Positions 27,768-36,292 of a DNA stretch of 64,000 nucleotides are shown here, one piece after another. The stretch is from Ferruginibacter sp. HRS2-29. Lineage in GTDB: Bacteria; Bacteroidota; Bacteroidia; Chitinophagales; Chitinophagaceae. The translations under genes were made by a program, and so were the position numbers. The stretch spans positions 51,049 through 115,048 of the forward strand of contig NZ_RJUB01000158.1 of NCBI RefSeq assembly GCF_024343615.1, read 5' to 3'. Each line of letters starts with the position of its first letter. The first letter of the stretch is position 1. The notes beneath the pieces are model-generated. The model was given only the letters and a program-made list of their open reading frames with translations, searched no databases and was not told the DNA's origin.

Positions 27768-27807
27768 AGTTGACAACTCCCGCCAGTTGTCAACTGCCTG
27801 GAGTAGT
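27768..27807. promoter_or_regulatory. Repeated AGTTGNCAACT operator-like sites
   Basis: AGTTGACAACT (27768-27778) and AGTTGTCAACT (27785-27795) are exact complements of each other and each is itself palindromic around one base. A third, partial copy AGTAGTCAACT follows. They lie between the bactofilin-like gene's end and the coiled-coil gene's start, and may bind a regulator or form a terminator hairpin. Confidence 0.5.
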
Positions 27808-27883
27808 CAACTCGAATGATTGAATATTCCGATCCTTCACTTCGAAGCCCGTTTGAATTACTATCATCACAGTTCGAAAACCT

Positions 27884-29074
27884 TCAACCTTCAACCTCCA
27901 CCTTCCTCCTGCGAAAGCGCCTCCAGCCAGGCAAATGATAAAGGATGCTACCGAATGCAGCAGCCGAAAGTAATAATATGAATACGATGCCTGCATAAGG
28001 TACCATCGTCAGCAGCCTCAACCCGATCCATAACACGAAAGCGGTCATCACCAGTTTTGCATTCGACCAATCGCCTGGAAATCTTAGACGGATATAGTTG
28101 GCGCCCGCTACCGCGGTGATGTACAACGCGGCCAGTGAGACCAGCATAAAAATTGCCAGTAGAAATAACGCCGGGATAATGCCCGCGAAAGTGATCATGG
28201 AAACCAATGAAATAATGGGTACCAGCACGATGAACAACAACCCGTATTTGAACGCCAACACCGGTTGGTCCGCAAGTGTACCGGCTGCCCTGCGCATTGT
28301 TTTTGAAAAAAGGAATTGCAGCAGCAGGATCATCACGAATGCCGAGGCCAGGTACCAGGCCACTCCCAGGAGGGAAGCTGCGCCCAGGTAATACCATTTT
28401 TCCGGGAAAAATTTCAGCGAAGGGTCCTCCACCGCTCTGGCATTTATGAGAATGCCGGAAAAATTAGGACGGGCCTTATTGCTCCAGTAGCGTACATCTC
28501 CATAAAACAATGCATGCGGGCCAAACATGAGCATATCGGCCGACAATGCCGAATGGCCTTTGATACCGCCATTGATGAGTATGCTGGCGGCTTTGCAATA
28601 TATGCTGTCGCCTACACTTCCATTCATTTCAACATTACCGGCGAGTGCGGTAACGCTTCCCGTAACGGTTCCGTTGATGTGTACCTGGCCACCCGAACTG
28701 ATGAGGTTCTTCACCACGGCATTTTTTCCGATCCACAATTTCCCGCCGGTAAACAGTACATCGCCTGCTACCCTGCCGGTTATGTTGAGCGATCCGCCCG
28801 CAAACCGCACGTCTTCCTTAACAATGCCTGCAATGGTTACATTACCGCCGGCAACCAGGATGTCGTGCATCACCGAATCATTGAAGAACACATTGCCACC
28901 AGCCACTACCACATCGCCCCACACGGGTGCGTTGATGGTAACAGTGCCGCCCGTAATGTACAGGTTATCGTGCACAGGGCTTGAAATAGTTACATTGTTG
29001 CCAACAAATAAATTGCCGGCAATTGCTGAAACACTCAAAGGCACCAGCAATATTAACAGGATCATCTTTTTCAT
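27884..29074 (-). CDS. Exported bactofilin-like beta-helix protein with membrane domain
   Basis: The 396-residue protein has a signal peptide (MILLILLVPLSVSAIAG). About 180 residues of right-handed beta-helix follow, with rungs of about 18-19 residues (GGTVTINAPVWGDVVVAGGN, then GGNVTIAGIVKEDVRFAGGS). Four C-terminal helices occupy about 225-385. Bactofilins are normally cytosolic polymers; a signal peptide suggests that this one lies in the periplasm and is anchored by the helices. It overlaps the upstream membrane-protein gene by 4 bp (ATGA), so the two are translationally coupled. Confidence 0.75.
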   Translation of the reverse strand: MKKMILLILLVPLSVSAIAGNLFVGNNVTISSPVHDNLYITGGTVTINAPVWGDVVVAGGNVFFNDSVMHDILVAGGNVTIAGIVKEDVRFAGGSLNITGRVAGDVLFTGGKLWIGKNAVVKNLISSGGQVHINGTVTGSVTALAGNVEMNGSVGDSIYCKAASILINGGIKGHSALSADMLMFGPHALFYGDVRYWSNKARPNFSGILINARAVEDPSLKFFPEKWYYLGAASLLGVAWYLASAFVMILLLQFLFSKTMRRAAGTLADQPVLAFKYGLLFIVLVPIISLVSMITFAGIIPALFLLAIFMLVSLAALYITAVAGANYIRLRFPGDWSNAKLVMTAFVLWIGLRLLTMVPYAGIVFILLLSAAAFGSILYHLPGWRRFRRRKVEVEG

Positions 29075-29475
29075 TGTCGTTGATTTATTTCTTCAAACCA
29101 TTTTTTCTCATATCGTACCGATAATATATATACCCACACCGCACAGGCGGAAAACATGAACGAATGCCAGTAAACCGCCCCTGCATATATATCCGCGATA
29201 ATGATCCAGAGAATAAGTGCCGCCGCGGCTATGCGGGCAGCGTTACACATCCGTAAAACCCTGCAGGGGGAATAGAAAATGGCAAGGCCCGCAAAGGTGG
29301 TTACCACACTTACGAGGATCATCCCCGGCCATACGAAATTTTTGAAAGGGGTATTATGCAGAATATTTTTATCCAGGCCCAGCAATTGCCCGTCGGGATT
29401 CATGATCAGCAGGAAACCGGTGATGATGCTGAAAAGTATAAGGCAGGAGAGCAGGAAATAAAATAACGTTTTCAT
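29071..29475 (-). CDS. Uncharacterised small membrane protein
   Basis: The 134-residue protein has four helices (FLLSCLILFSIITGFLLIM, FVWPGMILVSVVTTFAGLAIF, RIAAAALILWIIIADIYAGAV and SFMFSACAVWVYILSV). No family was recognised. It is the first gene of a two-gene operon with the bactofilin-like protein. It has an FNR-like box about 110 bp upstream, so both genes probably belong to the stress regulon. Confidence 0.65.
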   Translation of the reverse strand: MKTLFYFLLSCLILFSIITGFLLIMNPDGQLLGLDKNILHNTPFKNFVWPGMILVSVVTTFAGLAIFYSPCRVLRMCNAARIAAAALILWIIIADIYAGAVYWHSFMFSACAVWVYILSVRYEKKWFEEINQRQ

Positions 29476-29531
29476 GATGCGGCTGTTAAATTTTTAGGGA
29501 TTGAAAGGCAAAGGATACTGGTTGCCGGCAT

Positions 29532-29596
29532 CAAAGCAACGAATAAGCTTCATTACATCCCATGACGATCTATGGCAAGATCGATGATGTTCGTCA
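29532..29596 (-). promoter_or_regulatory. FNR-like box and -7 element, bactofilin operon
   Basis: TGATGTTCGTCA (29585-29596) fits TGAYN4RTCA. On the minus strand TTGCTTTG (29539-29532) is one base from TAnnTTTG. The spacing from box centre to the final G is exactly 58.5 bp. Confidence 0.65.
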
Positions 29597-29694
29597 GTAC
29601 AGTGTATGGAATATGTTATGGCAAGGGCAGGTACAATACCACACACGGCCTCCGGGCATGAGGCGGCGGAAAAGAACGCTATGAAAACGAGCAG

Positions 29695-30756
29695 TTAATT
29701 GAGCATATTCTCCAGCTTTTTTTCTTCCAGCACGATAATTTTCGTGCCGTCGATCTCAATCAGTTTTTCCTGGCGAAAATCGCTGAGGGTGCGGATCAGT
29801 GATTCGGTGGCGGTGCCTGCAATGTTTGCAAGATCCTCGCGGGAAAAGCTGATGTGAAAAGCTTTTTCAGAACTTTCGCGGAATTTTTTTGTAAGCATCG
29901 TAAGGGCGCCTGCTACCCTCTTCCGTAAAGAATTGTAGGCAATGTTGAGTAATTGCCTTTCTTTTTCAATCACATCCCGCGAAAGCAACTGAATGAATTT
30001 TTTGGTGGCATCCATATTTTGATGGAGCAATAACCGAAAGCTGTCTGCGGGAATCGCCACGATGCTGCTTTCTTCCATCGTTTCGGCGGTTTCTTTGTAG
30101 GGCAGATCTTCCAGCAATGCTGTGTAGCCAAAAAAATCCCCTTCACCGAATAACGCCGTGGTAAGCACTTTACCGTCATCATTACTCACAAAGGTCTTCA
30201 CTTTGCCTTTTTTGATATAATACAGGCGGTGCGGACGGTTGCCTTCGGAATACAACACATATTTTTTACGGTAGTCGTTTTCATCACTTTCTTCAATCAT
30301 TTTTTCAAGTGCCGCGGTTCCCCCAAAAACAGCCACCATCTGGTGCAGCCCTTCGGGATCCGAAGAAAAATCTTTCTGTCGTAACGCTACTTTTTTAAGG
30401 CGGCTTTCGATGGCGCTCAATAACTCGATATCGGTGAAGGGTTTTGTAATATAATCGTCGGCGCCCATTTCCATTCCTTTCCGCATATCGCTCCGCTCAG
30501 ATTTTGCGGTAAGGAAGATAAGTGGTATGCCGCTCAGCTGTTCGTTTTTATTCAGCAGGTGCAGCACCCCATAACCATCGAGCACCGGCATCATGATATC
30601 GCAGATGATGAGGTCGGGGCGGTTTGCCAATGCACGCTCAATGCCGGCTTTCCCGTTTTCTGCGGCGTCCACTTCATACCCGGAAAGACCAAGTATTTCT
30701 GCAGTATTATCGCGGATGTCGTCGTTGTCTTCGATCAATAAGATACGTTGTTTCAT
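29695..30756 (-). CDS. Response regulator fused to a Crp/Fnr-type DNA-binding protein
   Basis: The protein is 353 residues from MKQRILLIEDNDDIRDN; upstream ATGs lie inside the kinase gene. Residues 1-120 are a receiver domain with phosphoacceptor Asp in LIICDIMMPVLDG. About 135-260 is a cyclic-nucleotide-binding fold (LYYIKKGKVKTFVSNDDGKVLTTALFGEGDFFG). About 275-345 is a winged helix with recognition helix GTATESLIRTLSDF, keeping the Glu and Arg of FNR/CRP that read a TGA core. It starts one base after the stop of the histidine kinase. It is the best candidate in the window for binding the TGAYN4RTCA boxes. Confidence 0.88.
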   Translation of the reverse strand: MKQRILLIEDNDDIRDNTAEILGLSGYEVDAAENGKAGIERALANRPDLIICDIMMPVLDGYGVLHLLNKNEQLSGIPLIFLTAKSERSDMRKGMEMGADDYITKPFTDIELLSAIESRLKKVALRQKDFSSDPEGLHQMVAVFGGTAALEKMIEESDENDYRKKYVLYSEGNRPHRLYYIKKGKVKTFVSNDDGKVLTTALFGEGDFFGYTALLEDLPYKETAETMEESSIVAIPADSFRLLLHQNMDATKKFIQLLSRDVIEKERQLLNIAYNSLRKRVAGALTMLTKKFRESSEKAFHISFSREDLANIAGTATESLIRTLSDFRQEKLIEIDGTKIIVLEEKKLENMLN

Positions 30757-30757
30757 A

Positions 30758-32017
30758 TTATTGTAGAGGTTTAAAAGAAACGGTGAATGAGGTACCTTTC
30801 TCCAGTTCGCTTTCAAAGCTGATATTACCGCCCATCAATTCTACGTACCGGGCTACAATGTGCAGCCCGAGGCCGGTACCCTGTATATTGGTAACATTGG
30901 AAGCCCTGAAAAATCGCTCAAAAAGATGCTGCTGGTCTTCTTCGGAAATACCGATCCCGTTGTCGCTGATACGGATAGTAAACCCTTCGTCATCCACCCT
31001 GGAACTTACATGGATGAACGCCACCGGCCCCGAAAATTTGATCGCATTACTGAGAAGGTTATACATGATGTTGCGCAAAAGCGATTCATCCAGCATCACT
31101 TCATCCTTTCCCGCATGTTCCACCATTATTTGCTGACCTTCCTTTGCTACTGCCTTTACCTCAGTACACACATTTTCGATAAACTCACGCACATTAAAAT
31201 TTGTATAATTTGCGGTGACTTTACCATCTTCTATTTTTCCTATAGATAAAAATTCATTGAGTATGGAAGTGAGATTGTTGACCGATGCTTTGATGCGATT
31301 GATATGTTTATCCCTTTTATCCTGTTCATCAGTTTCGGTATATTTTGCCAGCAGGGATGCTGAGGAAAGTACAGTGCTCAACGGTGTGCGAAACTCGTGG
31401 GAAGCCATGGAAACGAAGCGGCTTTTAAGATCACCCAGTTCTTTTTCTTTCTCCAGCGCTTTTTCCAGCTCATCCCTTGCTGCTTCTACCTGGTGCATGG
31501 CTTCCTCCAGCTGGGAAGTCCGCAAGGTTACCTTTTTTTCGAGTTCAATGTTCATTTGTTCTATCTGCTCGCTGGATTCTTTCAGCAGCTTTTGCTGATC
31601 CAGTACGTCTTGTTCGATCTCTTTTCTTTTGGTGATATCGATCACAAACGCGATGATATAATTGCCGTCGATAGTGTGATAATTACTCAGGCTTACTTCC
31701 ACGGGAAATTCGCTGCCATCTTTTTTTACTGCATACAGGTCGCGGCCAACACCCATCGAACGGGGTTCGGGATGCCTGTTGTAATTTTCGCGGTGCCGGT
31801 GATGAGAATGATTGTAACGTTGGGGGATCAATGTTTCCACCGGTTTACCCACCAGCTCATTCTTCTCTGTATATCCAAACTGCCGTAGCATGAAATTATT
31901 CACCAATTCGATCGCGCCGTTTTCATCAGCCACCAGTATCCCCAGCGAAGCGTGTTCAAACAATGCCTGAAACCGCTCTTTTTCTTTTACTAACGCTATT
32001 GCTGATGTTTCATCCAT
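30758..32017 (-). CDS. PAS-domain sensor histidine kinase
   Basis: The protein is 419 residues from MDETSAIALVKEKERFQALFEHA. A PAS domain (about 15-135) with FGYTEKNELVG and a PAC-type SLSNYHTIDGNYIIAFVIDITKRK is followed by a coiled coil, a HisKA domain with ASHEFRTPLSTVLSS and a HATPase with N, G1 and G2 boxes (NIMYNLLSNAIKFS, IRISDNGIGI and GTGLGLHI). There are no membrane helices, so it is cytosolic and could sense redox, oxygen or a ligand through PAS. No haem ligand can be assigned. It is cotranscribed with its regulator. Confidence 0.9.
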   Translation of the reverse strand: MDETSAIALVKEKERFQALFEHASLGILVADENGAIELVNNFMLRQFGYTEKNELVGKPVETLIPQRYNHSHHRHRENYNRHPEPRSMGVGRDLYAVKKDGSEFPVEVSLSNYHTIDGNYIIAFVIDITKRKEIEQDVLDQQKLLKESSEQIEQMNIELEKKVTLRTSQLEEAMHQVEAARDELEKALEKEKELGDLKSRFVSMASHEFRTPLSTVLSSASLLAKYTETDEQDKRDKHINRIKASVNNLTSILNEFLSIGKIEDGKVTANYTNFNVREFIENVCTEVKAVAKEGQQIMVEHAGKDEVMLDESLLRNIMYNLLSNAIKFSGPVAFIHVSSRVDDEGFTIRISDNGIGISEEDQQHLFERFFRASNVTNIQGTGLGLHIVARYVELMGGNISFESELEKGTSFTVSFKPLQ

Positions 32018-32153
32018 GTAATAAAAATAGCTAAAGTTTTCCAGTGCCCACGATATATATGATGCGGCAGGGATGTTATTAAAATATTCCGGCGGTAACC
32101 CCAAGATACCGGCAACCGGCCAAGGCAGTTATGATAGCTTTCAGCCCCGGAAC

Positions 32154-32218
32154 TGAGATGGATCATACCTGCAGAAGGTGTTCGTCATTCAAACAAGCAG
32201 GCGCGACCCCTATTTTTG
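32154..32218 (+). promoter_or_regulatory. FNR-like box and exact -7 element, PPOX gene promoter
   Basis: TGAGATGGATCA (32154-32165) is one base from TGAYN4RTCA. TATTTTTG (32211-32218) matches TAnnTTTG exactly, with the final G 58.5 bp from the box centre. On the other strand TATCTTGG (32108-32101) stands at the mirrored 58.5 bp, so the same box may also serve the histidine kinase operon. Confidence 0.6.
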
Positions 32219-32245
32219 GCCATTCTCTACTTATAAAACAATTAC

Positions 32246-32695
32246 ATGTTAGGACAACTAAACGAACAACAAATAAAAAACCTGCTGCTCAGCCATACAG
32301 TCGGCCGTGTAGGCTGCATTGCAGGAAACAAACCTTATATAGTACCTGTTACCTATATTTTTGAGGACGGATACATCGTGAGCCAGAGCAACGAAGGCAC
32401 CAAGCTCGACATGATGCGAAAGAACAAGAATGTATGTTTCCAGGTGGATATGATCGTAGATATGGCCAACTGGCAAAGCGTATTTATCGACGGGCATTTT
32501 GAAGAACTGAAAGGCAAAGCGGCGATAGCGGCACGTAATAATTTATACGACCGCATTTTTCCACTGCTCACCAGCGCCACCGTTCACCCGCATGAACATG
32601 GCGTAACCTCAACACCCGACGACAGCAACCGCCTCAAACCAATCATGTACCGCATAAAAATAAAAAGTATGACCGGAAGGTTTGAAAAACAGTAG
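32246..32695 (+). CDS. PPOX-type flavin-binding split-barrel protein (paralogue 1)
   Basis: The 149-residue protein has the pyridoxamine-phosphate-oxidase-like fold pattern: LLLSHTVGRVGCIAGNKPYIVPVTYIFEDGYIV, then EGTKLDMMRKNKNVCFQVD and NWQSVFIDGHFEEL. Relatives include NimA-type reductases and other FMN- or F420-binding proteins. The substrate is unknown. It is about the same length as, and clearly similar to, the protein at 49348-49830. It has a stress-island promoter and is followed by a Usp gene. Confidence 0.85.
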   Translation: MLGQLNEQQIKNLLLSHTVGRVGCIAGNKPYIVPVTYIFEDGYIVSQSNEGTKLDMMRKNKNVCFQVDMIVDMANWQSVFIDGHFEELKGKAAIAARNNLYDRIFPLLTSATVHPHEHGVTSTPDDSNRLKPIMYRIKIKSMTGRFEKQ

Positions 32696-32744
32696 AAATG
32701 TATGATGTATGATCTGTGATCTATGATGTAGGATCTATGATGTG

Positions 32745-32791
32745 CTTTCAACCTTCAACCTTCAACCTTCAACCTTCAACCTTCAACCTTT
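32745..32791. repeat. Heptanucleotide tandem repeat (CTTCAAC)n
   Basis: About six copies of CTTCAAC in a row end 8 bp before the Usp ATG. Just before them is a second low-complexity patch of ATGATCTATGATGT-like repeats. CCTTCAACCTTCAACCT also occurs at about 27882-27899. Confidence 0.8.
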
Positions 32792-32798
32792 CCCGCTC

Positions 32799-33626
32799 AT
32801 GAAAAAAATACTCGTGCTTACCGACTTTTCCGATCCTGCACGCCATGCGGCGGAATATGCCGTATCGATGGCCGCGGACCTGCAGGCGGAAGTAACCATC
32901 CTGCATGTTTACCAGATACCTTTATTAATGCCGGATATCCCGTGCGACATGTCGCAGGACGACCTGCAGAAAATAACGGTGAAAGAGCTGGACCTGCTGG
33001 CAGAAGACCTGCGGGTGTTGACGAATAACAAAGTGACGATCTCTACGGAGATCCGTACAGGCAGCCTTTTTGTGGAACTGATGTATGCCTGCGCCCATAT
33101 GGACCCCTACCTGGTGGTAATGGGCAGTTATGGAAATATGGCCGCCCGGTATATGCTGCTGGGAAGTCATACGCTGTATTGTATGAAACATCTGCCTTAC
33201 CCGTTATTGGCGGTACCAGTTACGGCGCAATACAAACCGGTGGAAAGGGTATGTTTCGTCATCGATGAAAATGAAGCGGCTTATACTTTACCCACTGCCA
33301 CGATCGTACGCTTTTGCAGCGATCTCAAAGCGGCACTGCTGTTGCTGTCGGTCACCAGGGAAAACCTCCCCGAAGAAGAACGCTTACGCAACAACGCTTC
33401 GCTGATGAAACACTTATCCCCCATCAAACCCGAATTTCACCAGGCCAGGCGCCACCACCGCGATGCCGATATTCTTGCTTTCTGCGAAAAGTCTGCGATC
33501 GATGTGCTGATAGTGGCCCCCGTGGCCCATTCCATCCTGGATATTTTTTATAAAAATAATATCCGCCAGTTCATCACCCATAGTAACCTGCCAATACTTG
33601 TGCTCCATAAAAAATTAGTGTACTGA
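32799..33626 (+). CDS. Universal stress protein, two Usp domains (1)
   Basis: The protein is 275 residues from MKKILVLTDFSDPARHAAEYA; the frame extends upstream only through the heptanucleotide repeat. The first domain (1-145) carries the complete ATP-binding signature G-x2-G-x9-G-S in MGSYGNMAARYMLLGSH. The second (about 150-275) is degenerate. Such proteins bind ATP or AMP and help survival during growth arrest. It is similar in layout to the Usp at 38653. Confidence 0.88.
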   Translation: MKKILVLTDFSDPARHAAEYAVSMAADLQAEVTILHVYQIPLLMPDIPCDMSQDDLQKITVKELDLLAEDLRVLTNNKVTISTEIRTGSLFVELMYACAHMDPYLVVMGSYGNMAARYMLLGSHTLYCMKHLPYPLLAVPVTAQYKPVERVCFVIDENEAAYTLPTATIVRFCSDLKAALLLLSVTRENLPEEERLRNNASLMKHLSPIKPEFHQARRHHRDADILAFCEKSAIDVLIVAPVAHSILDIFYKNNIRQFITHSNLPILVLHKKLVY

Positions 33627-33629
33627 GAC

Positions 33630-33684
33630 AATTACGAATTACGAATTAAGAATTAAGAATTAAGAATTAAGAATTAAGAATTAA
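33630..33684. repeat. Heptanucleotide tandem repeat (AAGAATT)n
   Basis: Two ATTACGA-type units are followed by about six AAGAATT units in the gap between convergent genes. The same motif forms the outer arms of palindromic copy A at 6806-6826. Confidence 0.75.
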
Positions 33685-33727
33685 CGGCAACCCATTGCAT
33701 GCTGCCCATTCACTTACTCACCCATTC

Positions 33728-35248
33728 TTATTTCATTTTACCATATACGTCTTCGTAATAACGCAGTTGCCCGTCTGTATCGGTCCCGGCCGGGTTATAC
33801 CATACCACTAACGGTGTAGGTGTATCCGCTTTCACTGTTACGGGTACCTTGTTGCGGATATTCCCTTTCTCCTCCAATGTATCTATGGCTATATGATTAA
33901 CCGGTAAAAGGTCGCGGGCCAGCTCAAATGGTTTTTCCATGCGCATGCAGCCATGGCTGAGGAATCTTTTGCCAAGCAGGAAAGCCATCTTATTGGGGGT
34001 ATCGTGGAGATAAACCGAATATGGGTTATCAAAATTCAGTTTGATGAGTCCAAGCGCATTATCGCAGCCGGTACTCTGGCGCAACGTATAAGGAAAATTT
34101 GACGGGCCGAGCGCCTTCCAGTTCACCGTTCCGGGATCAACAATTTTGCCCGCTTTATTCAATACCTGGTAACTCCCCTGGTCTAAAAAAGCACGGTTCA
34201 TTTTGATCAGCGGCAACAACTCCCGCGTAGCGATCTTATAAGGCACATGCCAGTATGGGTACAGGATCACTTCATCAACCGTGCTGGTAAGTGTGGGGGT
34301 TGGAGTGGAAGGCTTACCACATACCATCTTCATCTCAAGTGTGGTGGTTCCATAATCATATACCCTCATCCATGCCGCGGGAATGTTCACCACGATCACC
34401 TCCTGCCGCTCCTGCAGCACTGCCAGCCAACGGTAATAATTAAGCGATAAAACCAGTTGCTCCAATCGTTTTTTTAAAGGCATATTCAGCGCTTCGAGGT
34501 AAGTGGTCCGGATGATGCCATCATCCAGCAGGCCAAACTCTCGTTGGGAAAGGCGTACAGCATTCTTCACGGCTGCATCGTCCTCTGCCGACTTTAACAA
34601 TCCCATCTGTAAGAGCCGTTGGGCCAGTTCTTTATTTTCTGCCGAAACAACTTTTCTTACTACTGTCTTTTCTACAAACCCCGGGGCATCTGCCACCTGC
34701 TGAAAATAAACGATCTTCTGAGCGATCACTTTCAATTCGGGTAAACGCTGTGTAAGATCCGCCGCAAGGCTGGTGAGCTGATGGCGGCCAACATAGGTGG
34801 CCAGGCGGATGGCAACTTTGTGCCAGCTAAAAGGAACTGGTAATCCCTTATACCCGAATGCCGGTTCCACATTGCCATATTGCAGGTCGCGGTAAAACTG
34901 CATGGCTATACCCGTTATCCTTATTTCCGTTGCCAGCGAATCCGCTGCAGAAGTAAAGGGCTTATTTCCCCGGAGTTGTGCAGCCAGCCAGGCGTGTGGA
35001 TAATCGGCGGAGCGAAGCCCCAGCTGCGGCGCTTTCGCCATTTCCATTTCCAGTGCAACCAGGTTTGCCTGGTTTTGACTTCCCACCCATGCTGTGGCAG
35101 TGCCATAACACTCGTAAAATTCGCAGACGGCTTCGGAAATTCCATCGCGGCGCGATTGCAGGTATTGCTCCAGCGACTGTTCATTACCCTGCCCAAGGGC
35201 GGTTACAGTAGAATGGATCAGCATCAGTAACAGGATCTTTTTTATCAT
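33728..35248 (-). CDS. L,D-transpeptidase (YcbB-like, YkuD domain)
   Basis: The 506-residue protein has a signal peptide (KKILLLMLIHSTVTALGQ). An N-terminal helical region and a peptidoglycan-binding segment (about 225-260) are followed by a YkuD catalytic domain with the Cys motif FLSHGCMRM (Cys434) and a His about 15-20 residues earlier (VYLHDTPNK). It would make 3-3 cross-links or attach proteins in periplasmic peptidoglycan, a change often seen in non-growing cells. It is divergent from the Usp at 35444, with its own FNR-like box. Confidence 0.88.
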   Translation of the reverse strand: MIKKILLLMLIHSTVTALGQGNEQSLEQYLQSRRDGISEAVCEFYECYGTATAWVGSQNQANLVALEMEMAKAPQLGLRSADYPHAWLAAQLRGNKPFTSAADSLATEIRITGIAMQFYRDLQYGNVEPAFGYKGLPVPFSWHKVAIRLATYVGRHQLTSLAADLTQRLPELKVIAQKIVYFQQVADAPGFVEKTVVRKVVSAENKELAQRLLQMGLLKSAEDDAAVKNAVRLSQREFGLLDDGIIRTTYLEALNMPLKKRLEQLVLSLNYYRWLAVLQERQEVIVVNIPAAWMRVYDYGTTTLEMKMVCGKPSTPTPTLTSTVDEVILYPYWHVPYKIATRELLPLIKMNRAFLDQGSYQVLNKAGKIVDPGTVNWKALGPSNFPYTLRQSTGCDNALGLIKLNFDNPYSVYLHDTPNKMAFLLGKRFLSHGCMRMEKPFELARDLLPVNHIAIDTLEEKGNIRNKVPVTVKADTPTPLVVWYNPAGTDTDGQLRYYEDVYGKMK

Positions 35249-35275
35249 GATATGCCGCCATTGATGTGGCGGGGC

Positions 35276-35340
35276 TAAAACTATGAGATAAGCTTACCTG
35301 ATCCTGCAAGCATCATCAGGCTTGCAGGTGATGATGATCA
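35276..35340 (-). promoter_or_regulatory. FNR-like box and -7 element for the L,D-transpeptidase
   Basis: TGATGATGATCA (35329-35340) is a perfect box. On the minus strand TAGTTTTA (35283-35276) is one base from TAnnTTTG and lies at the standard 58.5 bp from the box centre. Confidence 0.6.
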
Positions 35341-35349
35341 GCAGGTTCA

Positions 35350-35414
35350 TGATGCATATCAGGCATAAGCAGAAGGGCAGTCATTGATAATGCTTTGTAC
35401 GCAAAATATCTTCG
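35350..35414 (+). promoter_or_regulatory. FNR-like box and -7 element for the Usp operon
   Basis: TGATGCATATCA (35350-35361) is a perfect box. TATCTTCG (35407-35414) is one base from TAnnTTTG, with the final G 58.5 bp from the box centre. Together with the preceding box it gives each divergent gene its own activator site. Confidence 0.65.
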
Positions 35415-35443
35415 GTGTCATTAATTCATGGAAAAGAATGATT

Positions 35444-36262
35444 ATGAAAAAGATATTGCTTGCTTTCGACGAAACCAATTTTTCCGAAGGCGCTTTTGAC
35501 TTTGCACGCAGGCTGAATGAACTCAGCCCGGTATTGTTAACGGCCGTTTTTTTGCCGCAGGCGCAGATAGCGAATGCATGGAGTTATGCCGCCGGCGGAT
35601 CAGTATCGGTGCCATTGCTCGAAGGTGACGACGCAGACAAAATAGAAAAGAATATCGCCCGTTTCAAAGAGCTTTGCCAATCCCACCGGATAGACTACCG
35701 TGTTCATAAAGATTACTTTGACCTTGCCATCCCGGCACTTAAAAAGGAGAGCAGGTTTGCAGACCTGGTGATCCTTGGATCGGAAGCTTTTTACAGTGGG
35801 TTCAGCAAACAAGATCAGCAACAGTACCTCGAACAGGTACTCCACGACCTGTGGTGCCCTGTAATCGTAGTGCCGGAAAAATATTCCTTTCCTCAAAGTG
35901 TTACGCTCACCTATGATGCAAGCACTTCTTCCATCTTTGCCATCAAACAGTTCGCCTACCTCTTTCCCGAATTATGCAACTGTGATGTAATGCTTGTTCA
36001 TGTAACCGGGGATGAAACGAAGAGCCTTCCGGAGATGCAGCAGATGGAAGAACTGGCTGGCAGGCATTTCCCCAACCTTTCTATGTTAAACCTTCAGTTG
36101 AATACAAAAGCGTTGTTCAACACCTGGTTAAGCGAACGAAGATCATCCATATTGGTATGCGGGTCGTACGGACGGTCGGGAATTTCACAACTGTTTAAAA
36201 AAAGCTTTATCACAGAAATCATTGATGAGCATGCGTTACCTGTGTTCATTGCACACCGGTAG
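35444..36262 (+). CDS. Universal stress protein, two Usp domains (2)
   Basis: The protein is 272 residues from MKKILLAFDETNFSEGAFDFA; earlier in-frame ATGs lie within the promoter. The first domain lacks the full ATP signature. The second has CGSYGRSGISQLFKKS, close to G-x2-G-x9-G-S but with Lys for the third Gly. It is the first of three consecutive Usp genes of the same subtype with spacings of about 30 bp, probably one operon. Confidence 0.85.
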   Translation: MKKILLAFDETNFSEGAFDFARRLNELSPVLLTAVFLPQAQIANAWSYAAGGSVSVPLLEGDDADKIEKNIARFKELCQSHRIDYRVHKDYFDLAIPALKKESRFADLVILGSEAFYSGFSKQDQQQYLEQVLHDLWCPVIVVPEKYSFPQSVTLTYDASTSSIFAIKQFAYLFPELCNCDVMLVHVTGDETKSLPEMQQMEELAGRHFPNLSMLNLQLNTKALFNTWLSERRSSILVCGSYGRSGISQLFKKSFITEIIDEHALPVFIAHR

Positions 36263-36292
36263 CTATAAGGTGCTTCATTAAACCAAATCATC

